64,000 bases of DNA, taken from positions 100,889 through 164,888 of the forward strand of contig NZ_JAVRIF010000009.1 in the NCBI RefSeq assembly GCF_031846185.1, read 5' to 3'. Positions 44,358 through 53,034 of this stretch are shown piece after piece. Position 1 is the first letter of the stretch; every line of letters begins with the position of its first letter. The notes under the pieces are model-generated. The model saw nothing but the letters and a program-made list of their open reading frames with translations. It ran no database searches and was not told where the DNA came from. Source of the DNA: Thalassotalea_H castellviae (GTDB taxonomy: Bacteria; Pseudomonadota; Gammaproteobacteria; Enterobacterales; Alteromonadaceae). A program made the position numbers and the translations under genes.

Positions 44358-45425
44358 CTACTTTTTACTGTTAATGATTTGCTCTACCAACTCAAGTCCG
44401 GATTGATTACACGCCGGCAATTCTATCTGAGAGGAACCAATAGGCGTTATTCGCTGACCAAATTTAATGATATGTGCACTCCAGGTTAATCCACCACCAA
44501 AAGCGGGTAAAAGAATATGGCTATTGGCTTTAACTCTTTTTTCTTCAATGGCTTCGACAAAAGCAACCAAAGCGGTGGCAGCAGACATATTGCCATATCG
44601 ATGGATATTAATAAAAACATCACTTTTATCTAATGATAGTTTTTTGGCAAGCGAATCAATGATCCGCAAGTTAGCTTGATGAGGAACGACTAAATCGATG
44701 TCTTGTGAAGTAAAATTTAATTTCTTTAACGTCTTTTCACAACCTTGAGCCATGCCAGCAACCGCTTTCTTAAAAATTTCTTGGCCAAGAAAAGCCCAGG
44801 TTGCATCGCCCAGTACTCTTTCTTTATTGGCATATTTCATCCCCCAACCTTCAACGGCTAAAATATCACGCGATTCGCCAAAGCAACCTAACGACTCTGC
44901 TAATACTCCTTCTTCCTCATCACTTGCCTCAAGGTATAAGGCAGCCGCTCCATCACCAAATAACACAGCAACATCTCTATTACTCCAATCCATGATAGGC
45001 GAAATAGCTTCAGCGCCAATCACTAGCGCCGATTTAACCACGCCACTTTTAATCATAGCGGTTGCCGTCGTTAAACTATACATACCACTTGTACAAGCTG
45101 TATTTACGTCCATGCAAGCAGCATTTTTTGCGCCTAATAAACGCTGTACATTAGACGCAGCATTAGGACATAACTCATCAAATGTAGTACTACCAAAAAC
45201 AATTAATTCAACATCTCCTGCTTCTTTACCTGCAGCCGCTAACGCTTTTTCGCATGCAACATAGGCAAGTTCACTCACTTGAACGTGGGAAATTCTCCGC
45301 TCTTTCATGCCTGTTCGAGAGGTGATCCACTCATCATTCGTTTCTAGAAATGTCGCTAAATCGTCATTTGATAAAACAGCTGGAGGTAAACATTTCCCCC
45401 AACCTTTAATTGCTGCATATGTCAT
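44358..45425 (-). CDS. 3-oxoacyl-ACP synthase III family protein (FabH-like)
   Basis: Thiolase-fold condensing enzyme, 355 residues, slightly longer than FabH (about 317). The catalytic triad is present: Cys111 in VNTACTSGMYSL, His in VVPHQANLRI and Asn in HRYGNMSAAT. FGDGAAALYLE is another family segment. The 30-residue C-terminal extension is unusual. The gene stands alone, away from a fab or pfa cluster, so a secondary role is possible, such as polyketide, olefin or alternate acyl priming. Which acyl-CoA it uses cannot be told. Confidence 0.82.
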   Translation of the reverse strand: MTYAAIKGWGKCLPPAVLSNDDLATFLETNDEWITSRTGMKERRISHVQVSELAYVACEKALAAAGKEAGDVELIVFGSTTFDELCPNAASNVQRLLGAKNAACMDVNTACTSGMYSLTTATAMIKSGVVKSALVIGAEAISPIMDWSNRDVAVLFGDGAAALYLEASDEEEGVLAESLGCFGESRDILAVEGWGMKYANKERVLGDATWAFLGQEIFKKAVAGMAQGCEKTLKKLNFTSQDIDLVVPHQANLRIIDSLAKKLSLDKSDVFINIHRYGNMSAATALVAFVEAIEEKRVKANSHILLPAFGGGLTWSAHIIKFGQRITPIGSSQIELPACNQSGLELVEQIINSKK

Positions 45426-45602
45426 AGATTACCTATTTAATTTTTTATCGCTGAACATTTATATCAGCTTACTGTTCGTACCAGTTATATTATCGCCAGC
45501 ATAAAGCCTGTGAAACGTAATGTCTAGATTGAACAACCTTAGGCTTTTAATAAATTTTGACTATATTTAAGGTAGTTTAAACTTTATGTTAAGGAATTTA
45601 CC

Positions 45603-45818
45603 ATGTCAGATCATCACACTTATAAAAAAGTTGAAATGGTTGGCTCTTCAAAAAACAGTATTGAAGAAGCCATTGAAAACGCATTAGCAGAATGTCATAA
45701 AACCATTAAAAACATGGACTGGTTTGAAGTCACTGAAACACGTGGTCATATAGTAGAAGGCTCGGTAGGTCATTATCAAGTAACACTTAAAATAGGTTTT
45801 AGAATAGAAAACAGCTAG
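45603..45818 (+). CDS. Dodecin family flavin-binding protein
   Basis: 71 residues, the standard dodecin length. The fold elements are visible: strand YKKVEMVGSS, helix SIEEAIENALAECHKTI, strand WFEVTETRGHIVEGSV and strand YQVTLKIGFRIE. The Trp in NMDWFEV is the flavin-stacking residue of the family. Dodecins form dodecamers that store or buffer flavins. An AAGGAA ribosome site lies eight bases before the ATG. Confidence 0.88.
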   Translation: MSDHHTYKKVEMVGSSKNSIEEAIENALAECHKTIKNMDWFEVTETRGHIVEGSVGHYQVTLKIGFRIENS

Positions 45819-45929
45819 TTAACAATAAAAATACGTCTTAACTTTGTGTTATATCAAGTATAATCTTGATAATACAGATTAGTATTGTGTTCATTAATAC
45901 TTTTGAACTCTTTGGGAATTTGAACATTT

Positions 45930-47813
45930 ATGTCACTCACAAATAAAGCGGGAACTCCTGTTCAATGGGGCGATTTTTTAAAGTCAGGCAACCGGGTGTT
46001 TATTGGTTCAAATGCTGCGGTTCCCAATTTATTAATTCAAAACCTCATTGATCACAGTGCCAAGCTGCATGATATAGAAACCGTTCACATCCTTACGTTC
46101 TCCGATAATGTTTGGGCATTACCTGAACACAAAGATCTCTTTAAGGTCAATTCGTTATTTATTGGCGGTAAAAATGTTCGAGAGGCTGTTGCAGAAGGTC
46201 GCGCAGATTACACTCCTTGCTTTATTTCAGAAATACCCACGTTATTTAAGGAAAATATTTTACCGCTCGACGCGGCTTTAGTAATGGTGAGCCCACCGGA
46301 TGAATATGGTTATTGTTCACTTGGTGTCAGTGTTGATGTTGTCGCCTCAGCGGTAAAGTCAGCCAAATATGTTATTGCACAAGTAAACCCCAATATGCCC
46401 TGCACGAATGGTCATAGCTTTATTCATATCAATCAAATACATGCTTGGCTTGATGGCAAGGAACCTTTACCTGAAATACCAGAGCCTGATATAGACCAAG
46501 TCTCCGAACGAATTGGCCAGTACGCGGCAATGTTGGTTGAAAATGGTTCAACGATTCAAATTGGTATAGGTAAAATTCCTGCTGCGGTTTTACGCTATTT
46601 GGCCAACCATAAAGATTTAGGTGTTCACAGTGAGATGATCTCAGATGGCATCATAGATCTCATGTTAAGTGGCGTAATAAACAATCGAAAGAAAACCTTT
46701 CACAAAGGGAAAACCGTTGTTACTTTTTGTATTGGTTCACAAAGGTTATATGATTTTGTACATAAAAATCAGCATGTTGAGTTTTACCCTTCAGAGCACA
46801 TCAATTCACCGGTAAATATCGCTAAAAATGACAACATGGTTTCTATTAATAGTGCTATTGAAGTAGATTTAACCGGTCAAGTGGTATCCGATTCAATCGG
46901 CTATCATTTTTATAGCGGCATTGGAGGACAAGTAGATTTTGTGCGAGGAGCGTGGCTAAGCAAAGGAGGAAAACCTGTTATTGTACTGCCCTCTACAACT
47001 AAAGATGGCAAAATTTCACGTATTGTCCCACATGTAACAGAAGGCGGCGGAGTCGTTACCTCAAGAGGACATGTAGCTTATGTGGTAACAGAATTTGGTA
47101 TTGCAAATTTAATTGGTAAAAGTATTCGAGAACGCGCCTTAGAGCTGATCAGAATCGCTCATCCTAAATTTAGAGAGCAATTATTAAAAGACGTTCGTAA
47201 AAATTATTGGGTGCCAGAATACCAAGATAATACGCCCACTTCCGTTCCCGAATTAGGCGCCATTGAATTTAAAAAATACACCTTTGCCGGTGATAGATAT
47301 ATCTTAAGGCCTTTAGGCCCTGCTGACGAACGTAAACTTCAAGAGTTTTTTTATTCTCATACTAAAGAAACCTTAATGATGCGATATAATCACCACGCAA
47401 CACAAATGACACGTGAAAAATCTTGTAATTTAGTCAGCGTAGACCAACATAAAGATCTTGCCTTATGTTTCACTCAACAAGAACATCTTGGCGAGGTAAT
47501 ACAAGCAGTCGGGCGATATTATTATATTGAATCAGCGAATGCCGCTGAGGTGGCGTTTGTGATCAGAGAATGTCAACGCGGTAAAGGCATGGCGACAACA
47601 CTTTTACTTCAAATAATCAAAATAGCCAAAAAACGAGGCCTTGCCAAATTGCTTGCCTGTGTTAGACGAGATAATGCTCCAATGTTAAAAGTATTTGAAA
47701 ATACAGGCTTTATTCGAGGTTATTCGGAAGACTTCGATGAAGTTGCATTAACTTTTGATTTACTCGAAACCAATAAATATAAAGAAAAAAATAACGAGCA
47801 TTCACAATCATAA
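45930..47813 (+). CDS. Acetyl-CoA hydrolase/transferase fused to a GNAT acetyltransferase
   Basis: 627 residues. Residues 1-430 form a class I CoA-transferase/acetyl-CoA hydrolase: QIGIGKIPAAVLRYL, GIGGQVDFVRGAWLS, TEFGIANLIGKSIRERALELIRIAHP. Residues about 445-615 form a GNAT domain with VAFVIRECQRGKGMATTLLL (acetyl-CoA loop) and DNAPMLKVFENTGF. The fusion joins a CoA-thioester enzyme with an acetyltransferase. It lies 18 bases before a histone-deacetylase-family gene, so the two are probably one operon for reversible acetylation. The acetylated target is unknown. Confidence 0.87.
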   Translation: MSLTNKAGTPVQWGDFLKSGNRVFIGSNAAVPNLLIQNLIDHSAKLHDIETVHILTFSDNVWALPEHKDLFKVNSLFIGGKNVREAVAEGRADYTPCFISEIPTLFKENILPLDAALVMVSPPDEYGYCSLGVSVDVVASAVKSAKYVIAQVNPNMPCTNGHSFIHINQIHAWLDGKEPLPEIPEPDIDQVSERIGQYAAMLVENGSTIQIGIGKIPAAVLRYLANHKDLGVHSEMISDGIIDLMLSGVINNRKKTFHKGKTVVTFCIGSQRLYDFVHKNQHVEFYPSEHINSPVNIAKNDNMVSINSAIEVDLTGQVVSDSIGYHFYSGIGGQVDFVRGAWLSKGGKPVIVLPSTTKDGKISRIVPHVTEGGGVVTSRGHVAYVVTEFGIANLIGKSIRERALELIRIAHPKFREQLLKDVRKNYWVPEYQDNTPTSVPELGAIEFKKYTFAGDRYILRPLGPADERKLQEFFYSHTKETLMMRYNHHATQMTREKSCNLVSVDQHKDLALCFTQQEHLGEVIQAVGRYYYIESANAAEVAFVIRECQRGKGMATTLLLQIIKIAKKRGLAKLLACVRRDNAPMLKVFENTGFIRGYSEDFDEVALTFDLLETNKYKEKNNEHSQS

Positions 47814-47831
47814 ATGTTTTAAGGAATTTTA

Positions 47832-48755
47832 ATGACGGTTGGACTACTGAGTCATCATCGCTGTAATGGTCATAATATGGGCGAATACCACCCAGAATCT
47901 CCCGCTCGGCTAGGGGCTATTCAAGATCAATTAATTCGCAGTGGTTTAGAATATGTCGTGAAACAAATTGATGCAACGCCACTCGATCGTCAATTATTAT
48001 TGCTCGCTCACGATAAAGATTATATAGATCATATTTTTGAACATGTTCCTAAAGAAGGACTTTTCAGACTCGATGATGATACCGCGATGAGTTCAAAATC
48101 ATTAGAGGCCGCGCTTTATTCCGCAGGAGCCGCTAAAGATGCCGTAGACTTAGTAATGTCTAATACTTTATCATCAGCATTTTGTATTACCCGCCCGCCT
48201 GGCCATCATGCTGAACGAGATAAAGCTATGGGGTTTTGCATATTTAATAATATCGCTATTGCATCAGAATATGCCAAGAAACATTATAAATTAAAGCGAG
48301 TTGCTATAGTCGACTTTGACGTTCATCACGGTAATGGCACTGAAAATATAATCAAAGATAAAAAAGGTACCTTGTTTTGTTCTTCATACCAATACCCTTT
48401 TTATCCTTTTGAAATGCAAGCAAGTGATACGCCACCAATTATTAACACGCCACTAGATGCCACAACCAAAGGGCCTGAATTTAGAGAAATAATTGCCGAA
48501 AAATGGTTACCCGCGCTTAGAAAGTTCAAACCTGAAATGATCTTCATCTCCGCAGGTTTTGATGCGCATATTGAGGATGAAATGTCGCAAGTGAGTTTGA
48601 CTGAACAAGATTATCGTTGGGTCACCGATGAAGTAAAGCGAATAGCTGATCAATACAGTAAAGGTCGAATTGTTTCGGTATTAGAAGGAGGTTATTCCTT
48701 GGGGGCATTAGGTCGATGCGCCGTTGCTCATATCAATGGTTTAATTGGCAACTAA
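47832..48755 (+). CDS. Histone deacetylase / AcuC-like family protein
   Basis: Zinc amidohydrolase of the HDAC superfamily, 307 residues. Motifs: HNMGEYHPESPARLGAI at the start, CITRPPGHHAERDKAMGFCIFNNIAIA with the catalytic HisHis, VDFDVHHGNGT with the zinc ligands Asp and His, and ISAGFDAHIED with the third ligand. LEGGYSLGALG closes the site. It would remove acetyl from lysine side chains or from polyamine-like amines. Its coupling to the preceding CoA-transferase-GNAT gene parallels the acuA-acuC pair of Bacillus, where both act on acetyl-CoA synthetase. Confidence 0.88.
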   Translation: MTVGLLSHHRCNGHNMGEYHPESPARLGAIQDQLIRSGLEYVVKQIDATPLDRQLLLLAHDKDYIDHIFEHVPKEGLFRLDDDTAMSSKSLEAALYSAGAAKDAVDLVMSNTLSSAFCITRPPGHHAERDKAMGFCIFNNIAIASEYAKKHYKLKRVAIVDFDVHHGNGTENIIKDKKGTLFCSSYQYPFYPFEMQASDTPPIINTPLDATTKGPEFREIIAEKWLPALRKFKPEMIFISAGFDAHIEDEMSQVSLTEQDYRWVTDEVKRIADQYSKGRIVSVLEGGYSLGALGRCAVAHINGLIGN

Positions 48756-48759
48756 ACCT

Positions 48760-48819
48760 AAAAATTAGTCTGTTCAAACTATAAATCTAAAAAATTAGTC
48801 TGTTCAAACTATAAATCTA
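48760..48819. repeat. Direct tandem duplication of a 30-bp unit
   Basis: Two near-identical copies of a 30-base unit containing ATTAGTCTGTTCAAACTATA, with a partial third copy to about 48826. They lie just after the HDAC-family stop codon. This looks like a slippage duplication in a non-coding region. Confidence 0.85.
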
Positions 48820-48854
48820 AAAAATTAAAGGCTATTCAATCACTTGAATAGCCT
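48820..48854 (-). terminator. Rho-independent terminator of hpf
   Basis: 11-bp perfect stem AGGCTATTCAA (48829-48839) with TTGAATAGCCT (48844-48854). On the minus strand it runs into TTTAATTTTTT. Confidence 0.8.
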
Positions 48855-48883
48855 CTAACTTTAACATTCCTTTTTACTTTACG

Positions 48884-49219
48884 TTAAACAGGCATAAACC
48901 CATCTGACTGTTTGACCTGATATTTTTCATTTAATTTCTTTTTCAACACACCTTTACGATGTTTCAGCGCAGCTTGTAATTTTTTAGAAGCAGCAGCTAT
49001 TGCAGAATATAGTTCTTTGCCTGATGCTTTTACTGAAACTTTTTGTCCCTCATATAAAGTTGTGACTTCCAATTTTTGTTCATGAGGCTCTACGGTAATA
49101 ACCGAATCGATTGTCATTAAATCGGGAAAATGTTTGGCTATTTTAGCAAATTTGCTTTCAATGGCTTGTTTAATTGCGTCGGTAATTTCAACATGGTGAC
49201 CTGATATTGTTATTTTCAT
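48884..49219 (-). CDS. hpf: Ribosome hibernation promoting factor
   Basis: Short HPF/RaiA-type protein, 111 residues. It starts MKITISGHHVEITDAIKQ and contains FPDLMTIDSVITVEPHEQKLEVTT and ELYSAIAAASKKLQAALKHRKG, the typical beta-alpha-beta3-alpha fold. It binds in the 30S decoding region and promotes inactive 100S ribosomes in stationary phase. The usual rpoN neighbourhood of hpf is not seen here, so it is a relocated or second copy. Ends at a good terminator. Confidence 0.88.
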   Translation of the reverse strand: MKITISGHHVEITDAIKQAIESKFAKIAKHFPDLMTIDSVITVEPHEQKLEVTTLYEGQKVSVKASGKELYSAIAAASKKLQAALKHRKGVLKKKLNEKYQVKQSDGFMPV

Positions 49220-49580
49220 AATACAACCTTCTTAAAAGTTAAAAGTATATTGAGGAGATAATCAGTATGACTTAGCGCCTATTAAATATACTCGGGGCTT
49301 ACAAAAATAAAACAATGGTAAAAACAAATTATTTTTAAAACGAATGTATATAAATATTTCAAGGTTATAGTGAAAGCTTATAAGTAAATGGGATCAATGC
49401 TGTCATGGCACATTATTAACCCGTATTAAATTGTTCTGAATTTATCGAGGAGAACTCTAGGTGTTTATGATTAATTCAAAAGCTTCACGACAAAGCTATA
49501 AATATTAAATTTACCTAGCTTCCTATATCAATTCACAGATACACTGTGGCAATAAAAACCATCAAAAAAATCGCTGAGTG
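49220..49580. other. 361-bp intergenic region before the exosortase-like gene
   Basis: Divergent promoters of hpf and the exosortase module must lie here. A GAGGAG sequence near 49449 precedes only a 15-codon frame. No motif or gene is recognised. Confidence 0.5.
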
Positions 49581-50111
49581 ATGTCAAAATTATCAAAAGT
49601 AAACCAGCAAGATGAACAATCACTTGCGTTAAAATATTTTCCTAGATTTTTACTTTATCTCATTATTTTACAAAGCATTGTTTATTGGGTTCATCGTGAT
49701 CTATGGCTATCTCAAACCATACAACATGCGCTTTCCAATAGTGTCGCTTATCTATATCAATTAATTGCAGAGCCGATAATTGTTGACGGAAATTTGCTCA
49801 AACACACCAATTCAACAAGGTTTTTAATTGTCGATAACGAATGTACCGGTTTAATGCTTATCGCCAGCGTTAGTGCGGTAGTTTTGGCATTAAACCAGCC
49901 AATTTATAATAAAATCTGCATGTTGATTGTGGCTGTGCTGGTATTACATGTAGAGAATATATTACGCATTATCCATTTAATGTATGAAATTAAAGAAGAA
50001 AATAATGACTTTGATTTTTATCATCTGTATATTTGGCAAATTATTAACTTCGTTACCGCCCTACTTGTCATTGTAGGTGTTGAACGAATACTTGGAAGCA
50101 AAGCACCGTAA
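49581..50111 (+). CDS. Short exosortase-like transpeptidase
   Basis: Membrane protein of 176 residues with about four or five helices. It carries the exosortase/archaeosortase catalytic set: Cys in VDNECTGLML (Cys89 counting from the GTG at 49578), Arg in HVENILRIIH (Arg130) and His in FDFYHLYIWQ (His149). The family recognises a C-terminal motif, helix and basic tail and moves the protein to another carrier. It is shorter than standard EpsH-type exosortases (about 280) and lacks their other domains. One base separates its stop from the start of a small gene that encodes a fitting substrate. Confidence 0.8.
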   Translation: MSKLSKVNQQDEQSLALKYFPRFLLYLIILQSIVYWVHRDLWLSQTIQHALSNSVAYLYQLIAEPIIVDGNLLKHTNSTRFLIVDNECTGLMLIASVSAVVLALNQPIYNKICMLIVAVLVLHVENILRIIHLMYEIKEENNDFDFYHLYIWQIINFVTALLVIVGVERILGSKAP

Positions 50112-50112
50112 A

Positions 50113-50295
50113 ATGAATCACATTATCGCAGTCATTTTTATTATCTTATGTTTGGCCTTCCCCTCACTAGTATCTGCAAGCGGTGGTGGCGGTGGCGGTG
50201 GAACGAGCAGCGGCTCTAGCGTGCCGGTACTTCATACTGTTTTGCAATTAATACTTGTGGCTTTTGTCGCTTTTCTTTATCGCCATAAAAAATAG
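50113..50295 (+). CDS. 60-residue candidate exosortase substrate
   Basis: Very small protein in three parts. A signal peptide covers 1-22 (IIAVIFIILCLAF core, VSA cleavage site). A Gly/Ser stretch follows at 23-36: seven Gly in a row, then TSSGSS. A tripartite C-terminal sorting signal covers 37-60: a VPVLH motif, the helix TVLQLILVAFVAFLY, and the basic tail RHKK. Cleavage at both ends would leave about 14-18 residues. The ATG lies one base after the exosortase stop. The frame also opens at 50077 but that reading overlaps the exosortase gene. The sorting motif is not one of the named ones I know (PEP, IPTL, VPDSG). Confidence 0.75.
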   Translation: MNHIIAVIFIILCLAFPSLVSASGGGGGGGTSSGSSVPVLHTVLQLILVAFVAFLYRHKK

Positions 50296-51925
50296 GTTAT
50301 CGCTTATATTATCCTCTGATAATTCATTAAATACTCACAACACTGATAAGCAATTTAATAGCCTTTTACTGGGGCTATTCACCGTTTTGCTCTTTTACCT
50401 CGCTTTCCCCAGCGGTGGTTATGCAATTTTAACTTGGTTTACTATGGTGCCAATTATTGTTGCGCTCAATAAAGTTACGTTACGTAATGCTTTTATGTTG
50501 GGATTATTGTCTGCTACTTTAGGCTGGCTATGCAGCATTTGGTGGGCAGTTTACGGCGTAGCTGCAATTACTTCATCTGCCCCGAATATTGTTTTACCTT
50601 TTGTTTTTATATTTTGTCTAATCTCAGCAATTCCTTATGCATGTGCTTGTTGGCTTCACGTACGCTTTAAGTTTGGGCAATCGTTGTCAGGAGCATTTTT
50701 TTCAGCAACATTTTTTACGGTAGTGGTAAATTACATTCCCCATATATTACCAGGCAACCTTGCACACGCTTTATACCTTCAGCCGTTATTCACTCAATTA
50801 GCTGATATCGGGGGGGTTGCGTTAGTCTTCTTCCTTATTCATTGTATCAACCTATTAATTGCCAATGGTATTACCTTAGTCAACACAGATAAAACAAAAG
50901 CGTTGCAATGCTTTATCGTGGCGTTAGTTTTGTTTTTCGCAAACATTGGTTATGGACACTATAAAAAAAATGAAGTGATTGGGGATTACCCAATTCAAGC
51001 AAACAGTACAACATCTACCAAAATGATATCGAAAGAAAAAAGTCTTCGAGTAGCAATTGTCCAACCTAATATCGATATAACCAATAGGACCCGGGATGAT
51101 TGGTTAACGGTAAAAGCAGAGCTTGACCAACTACTTTTACAAATAGAAAATGAACAGAACATTGATTTAGTGGTTTTTCCTGAAATTCCTGTTCCTATTT
51201 CTTATCGTTATTACCCAGAAGATGAAGTATTTTTTAAGCCATTATTAAAAAACTCCTCGCTGTTACTAACAACAATTAAACCCCTTAATGAAACCTTAGA
51301 TAATAACGCTGGGTATTTTAATACCATGGAACTTTTTGGCGATAATGCCGTAGAACAAACCTATGCTAAGCAGGTGCTCTTACCGTTTGGTGAGTATCTG
51401 CCTTTCGAGCAACAACTGCCTTGGCTAAGAGAGATATTTCCATTTGCACCAAATTATAAACCTGGTAATCAATCTGCGTTATTTGAAGTTAAAAACTCAC
51501 AAAACATAAGTTTCAAGGCTGTTCCGTTGATCTGTTATGAAGCTGTTTTTACCGAGCAAGTTGCCAAAGGTATGGCTCAAGGGGGCGAGTTTTTGATCAA
51601 TAGTTCAAATGATGCTTGGTTTTATCATACCTCAGGAAAACGAGTACATATGGCCCTTTCGCTTTTTCGAAGCATTGAATATCGAAAATATCTAATAAGA
51701 GTGACCAATACTGGGCTCACTGCTGTTTTAGATCCCTATGGTAATATTGTTGAAGGCTCTCAAATTAAAGAGAATACACATGGCTATTCTGTTGTTGATA
51801 TACCAATATATGACACAGCAAGTTTTTACCAGCAACATCCCAATGCCGTTAAATATATATTGCTATTAGTGAGCCTTCTCAGTTTCATTTATTATGGCAC
51901 AAAGCGCTCTACACTAAACGTTTAA
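50255..51925 (+). CDS. Lnt-like apolipoprotein N-acyltransferase homologue
   Basis: Integral membrane acyltransferase of 556 residues or slightly fewer. About seven N-terminal helices are followed by a periplasmic nitrilase domain. The Lnt catalytic triad is conserved: Glu310 in VVFPEIPVP, Lys372 in YAKQVLLPFGEYLPF and Cys427 in PLICYEAVF. No ATG lies near the start; TTG 50255 or TTG 50264 fits and overlaps the 60-residue gene by 32-41 bases, so translation is coupled. The true housekeeping lnt is normally next to ybeX/corC, which is not the case here. It may therefore acylate a special substrate. This is inference. Confidence 0.8.
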   Translation: MWLLSLFFIAIKNRLSLILSSDNSLNTHNTDKQFNSLLLGLFTVLLFYLAFPSGGYAILTWFTMVPIIVALNKVTLRNAFMLGLLSATLGWLCSIWWAVYGVAAITSSAPNIVLPFVFIFCLISAIPYACACWLHVRFKFGQSLSGAFFSATFFTVVVNYIPHILPGNLAHALYLQPLFTQLADIGGVALVFFLIHCINLLIANGITLVNTDKTKALQCFIVALVLFFANIGYGHYKKNEVIGDYPIQANSTTSTKMISKEKSLRVAIVQPNIDITNRTRDDWLTVKAELDQLLLQIENEQNIDLVVFPEIPVPISYRYYPEDEVFFKPLLKNSSLLLTTIKPLNETLDNNAGYFNTMELFGDNAVEQTYAKQVLLPFGEYLPFEQQLPWLREIFPFAPNYKPGNQSALFEVKNSQNISFKAVPLICYEAVFTEQVAKGMAQGGEFLINSSNDAWFYHTSGKRVHMALSLFRSIEYRKYLIRVTNTGLTAVLDPYGNIVEGSQIKENTHGYSVVDIPIYDTASFYQQHPNAVKYILLLVSLLSFIYYGTKRSTLNV

Positions 51926-52095
51926 AAAGAGTATTGTTCCATTTCAGCAATTTGCTTTTTCAAACGTCGTTGTTCTTTGATTGTTTCTATTTCACGCCAT
52001 TTACGCTTATTTGTTTTACCTTTATTTTTGACTGCTTTTTCAGAAAACTCTTCGTCATTTATAAAATCAAATTCATCCCAATTAAACTTATTCAT
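51922..52095 (-). CDS. DUF3545 family small protein
   Basis: 57 residues, acidic at the start (NWDEFDFINDEEF) and basic later (KGKTNKRKWREIETIKEQRRLKKQ). The KRKWREIExIK core is the DUF3545 signature of gammaproteobacteria. Function unknown. The ATG at 52095 has GAGGAG ten bases upstream; the longer frame to 52110 is rejected. It overlaps the end of the Lnt-like gene by four bases on the other strand. Confidence 0.8.
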   Translation of the reverse strand: MNKFNWDEFDFINDEEFSEKAVKNKGKTNKRKWREIETIKEQRRLKKQIAEMEQYSF

Positions 52096-52197
52096 TTTCG
52101 AACTCCTCAATAATTTGTAGGAGAAAGATAAAATTAAAAGATGACAATTATTTTACGATTACATGAACAATCAATGACGATTAGCGAAACTAAGTCA

Positions 52198-53034
52198 TTA
52201 AATAACATTTAATGAAGACATGATTGCCATACCTTCCACATTGCAAAACTCGAGAGCTTGGTCAATATCATCAAGGGTTAATGATAAATCTTCTAACAAA
52301 TGTTGCCCTAAAAATGTTTTCTTTGAGTACATGCCAGGATGAGAGTTGATCAAGGCTAAACGTGTGGTAATAAAAAGCAGCGTCGATTTTTTATCAAGAT
52401 CTTCGTTATAAGCATCTTTATATAAGGCAATAGGTTCAATAATACTTGTCGGTAACTGCCATAATGATAATAACTCAGCACTACATTGAGAAAACGTAAA
52501 ACCAAAGGTATCAATTTGACGATCCCATGGCGTTTCTTCTCTGTCATAACCTTCACAATACTGCACTTTTTTGGGGCTGGTGTGAACAATGGCTAATTCA
52601 CCAATATTATGTAAAAGCCCAGACAAGAACATCGAATCAGCGTTTTCAAGTTTAATTTTTTTGGCTAAAAATTTGGTCAATAATGCGCAATCAACACTAA
52701 TTTCCCAAAACTTATCCATATCTAAAATCGTTGGATCTAATCCAGAAAAAGCCGCGGTAACGCCATAAGTATCAATTAATGTTTGGACTTCTTTGATCCC
52801 TAAGATCATCAGTGCTCGATCAATCGAGTCTATTTCTTTTGGAAAATTAAAAAGCGCGCTGTTGGCAATTTTAAGTAAACTTGATGCTAGAGCGGGTTCT
52901 AACGAGAGTAAAGCAGAAATGTCTGCAAGCGTCGTGCTTTCATCAGCTAACATGTCTTTAAGTTTAAGATAAATATCAGGTAATACACATAGTTGTTGCG
53001 CTTTAATGGCATACTCATGAGCAGTTAAAGACAT
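52198..53034 (-). CDS. HDOD domain signalling protein
   Basis: 278 residues forming one HDOD domain, a catalytically dead relative of HD phosphohydrolases. Seen: ISALLSLEPALASSLLKIANSALF, IDRALMILGIKEVQTLI, and FLSGLLHNIGELAIVHT, where His-Asn stands in place of the catalytic His-Asp. HDOD proteins work in signalling, motility and DNA-damage-related control. No attached GGDEF or EAL domain. Monocistronic. Confidence 0.85.
   Translation of the reverse strand: MSLTAHEYAIKAQQLCVLPDIYLKLKDMLADESTTLADISALLSLEPALASSLLKIANSALFNFPKEIDSIDRALMILGIKEVQTLIDTYGVTAAFSGLDPTILDMDKFWEISVDCALLTKFLAKKIKLENADSMFLSGLLHNIGELAIVHTSPKKVQYCEGYDREETPWDRQIDTFGFTFSQCSAELLSLWQLPTSIIEPIALYKDAYNEDLDKKSTLLFITTRLALINSHPGMYSKKTFLGQHLLEDLSLTLDDIDQALEFCNVEGMAIMSSLNVI

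Noticed and set aside
44752..45264. 170-codon open frame on the plus strand
   Set aside because: It is the antisense shadow of the KAS III gene; composition is low-complexity and it has no ribosome site.
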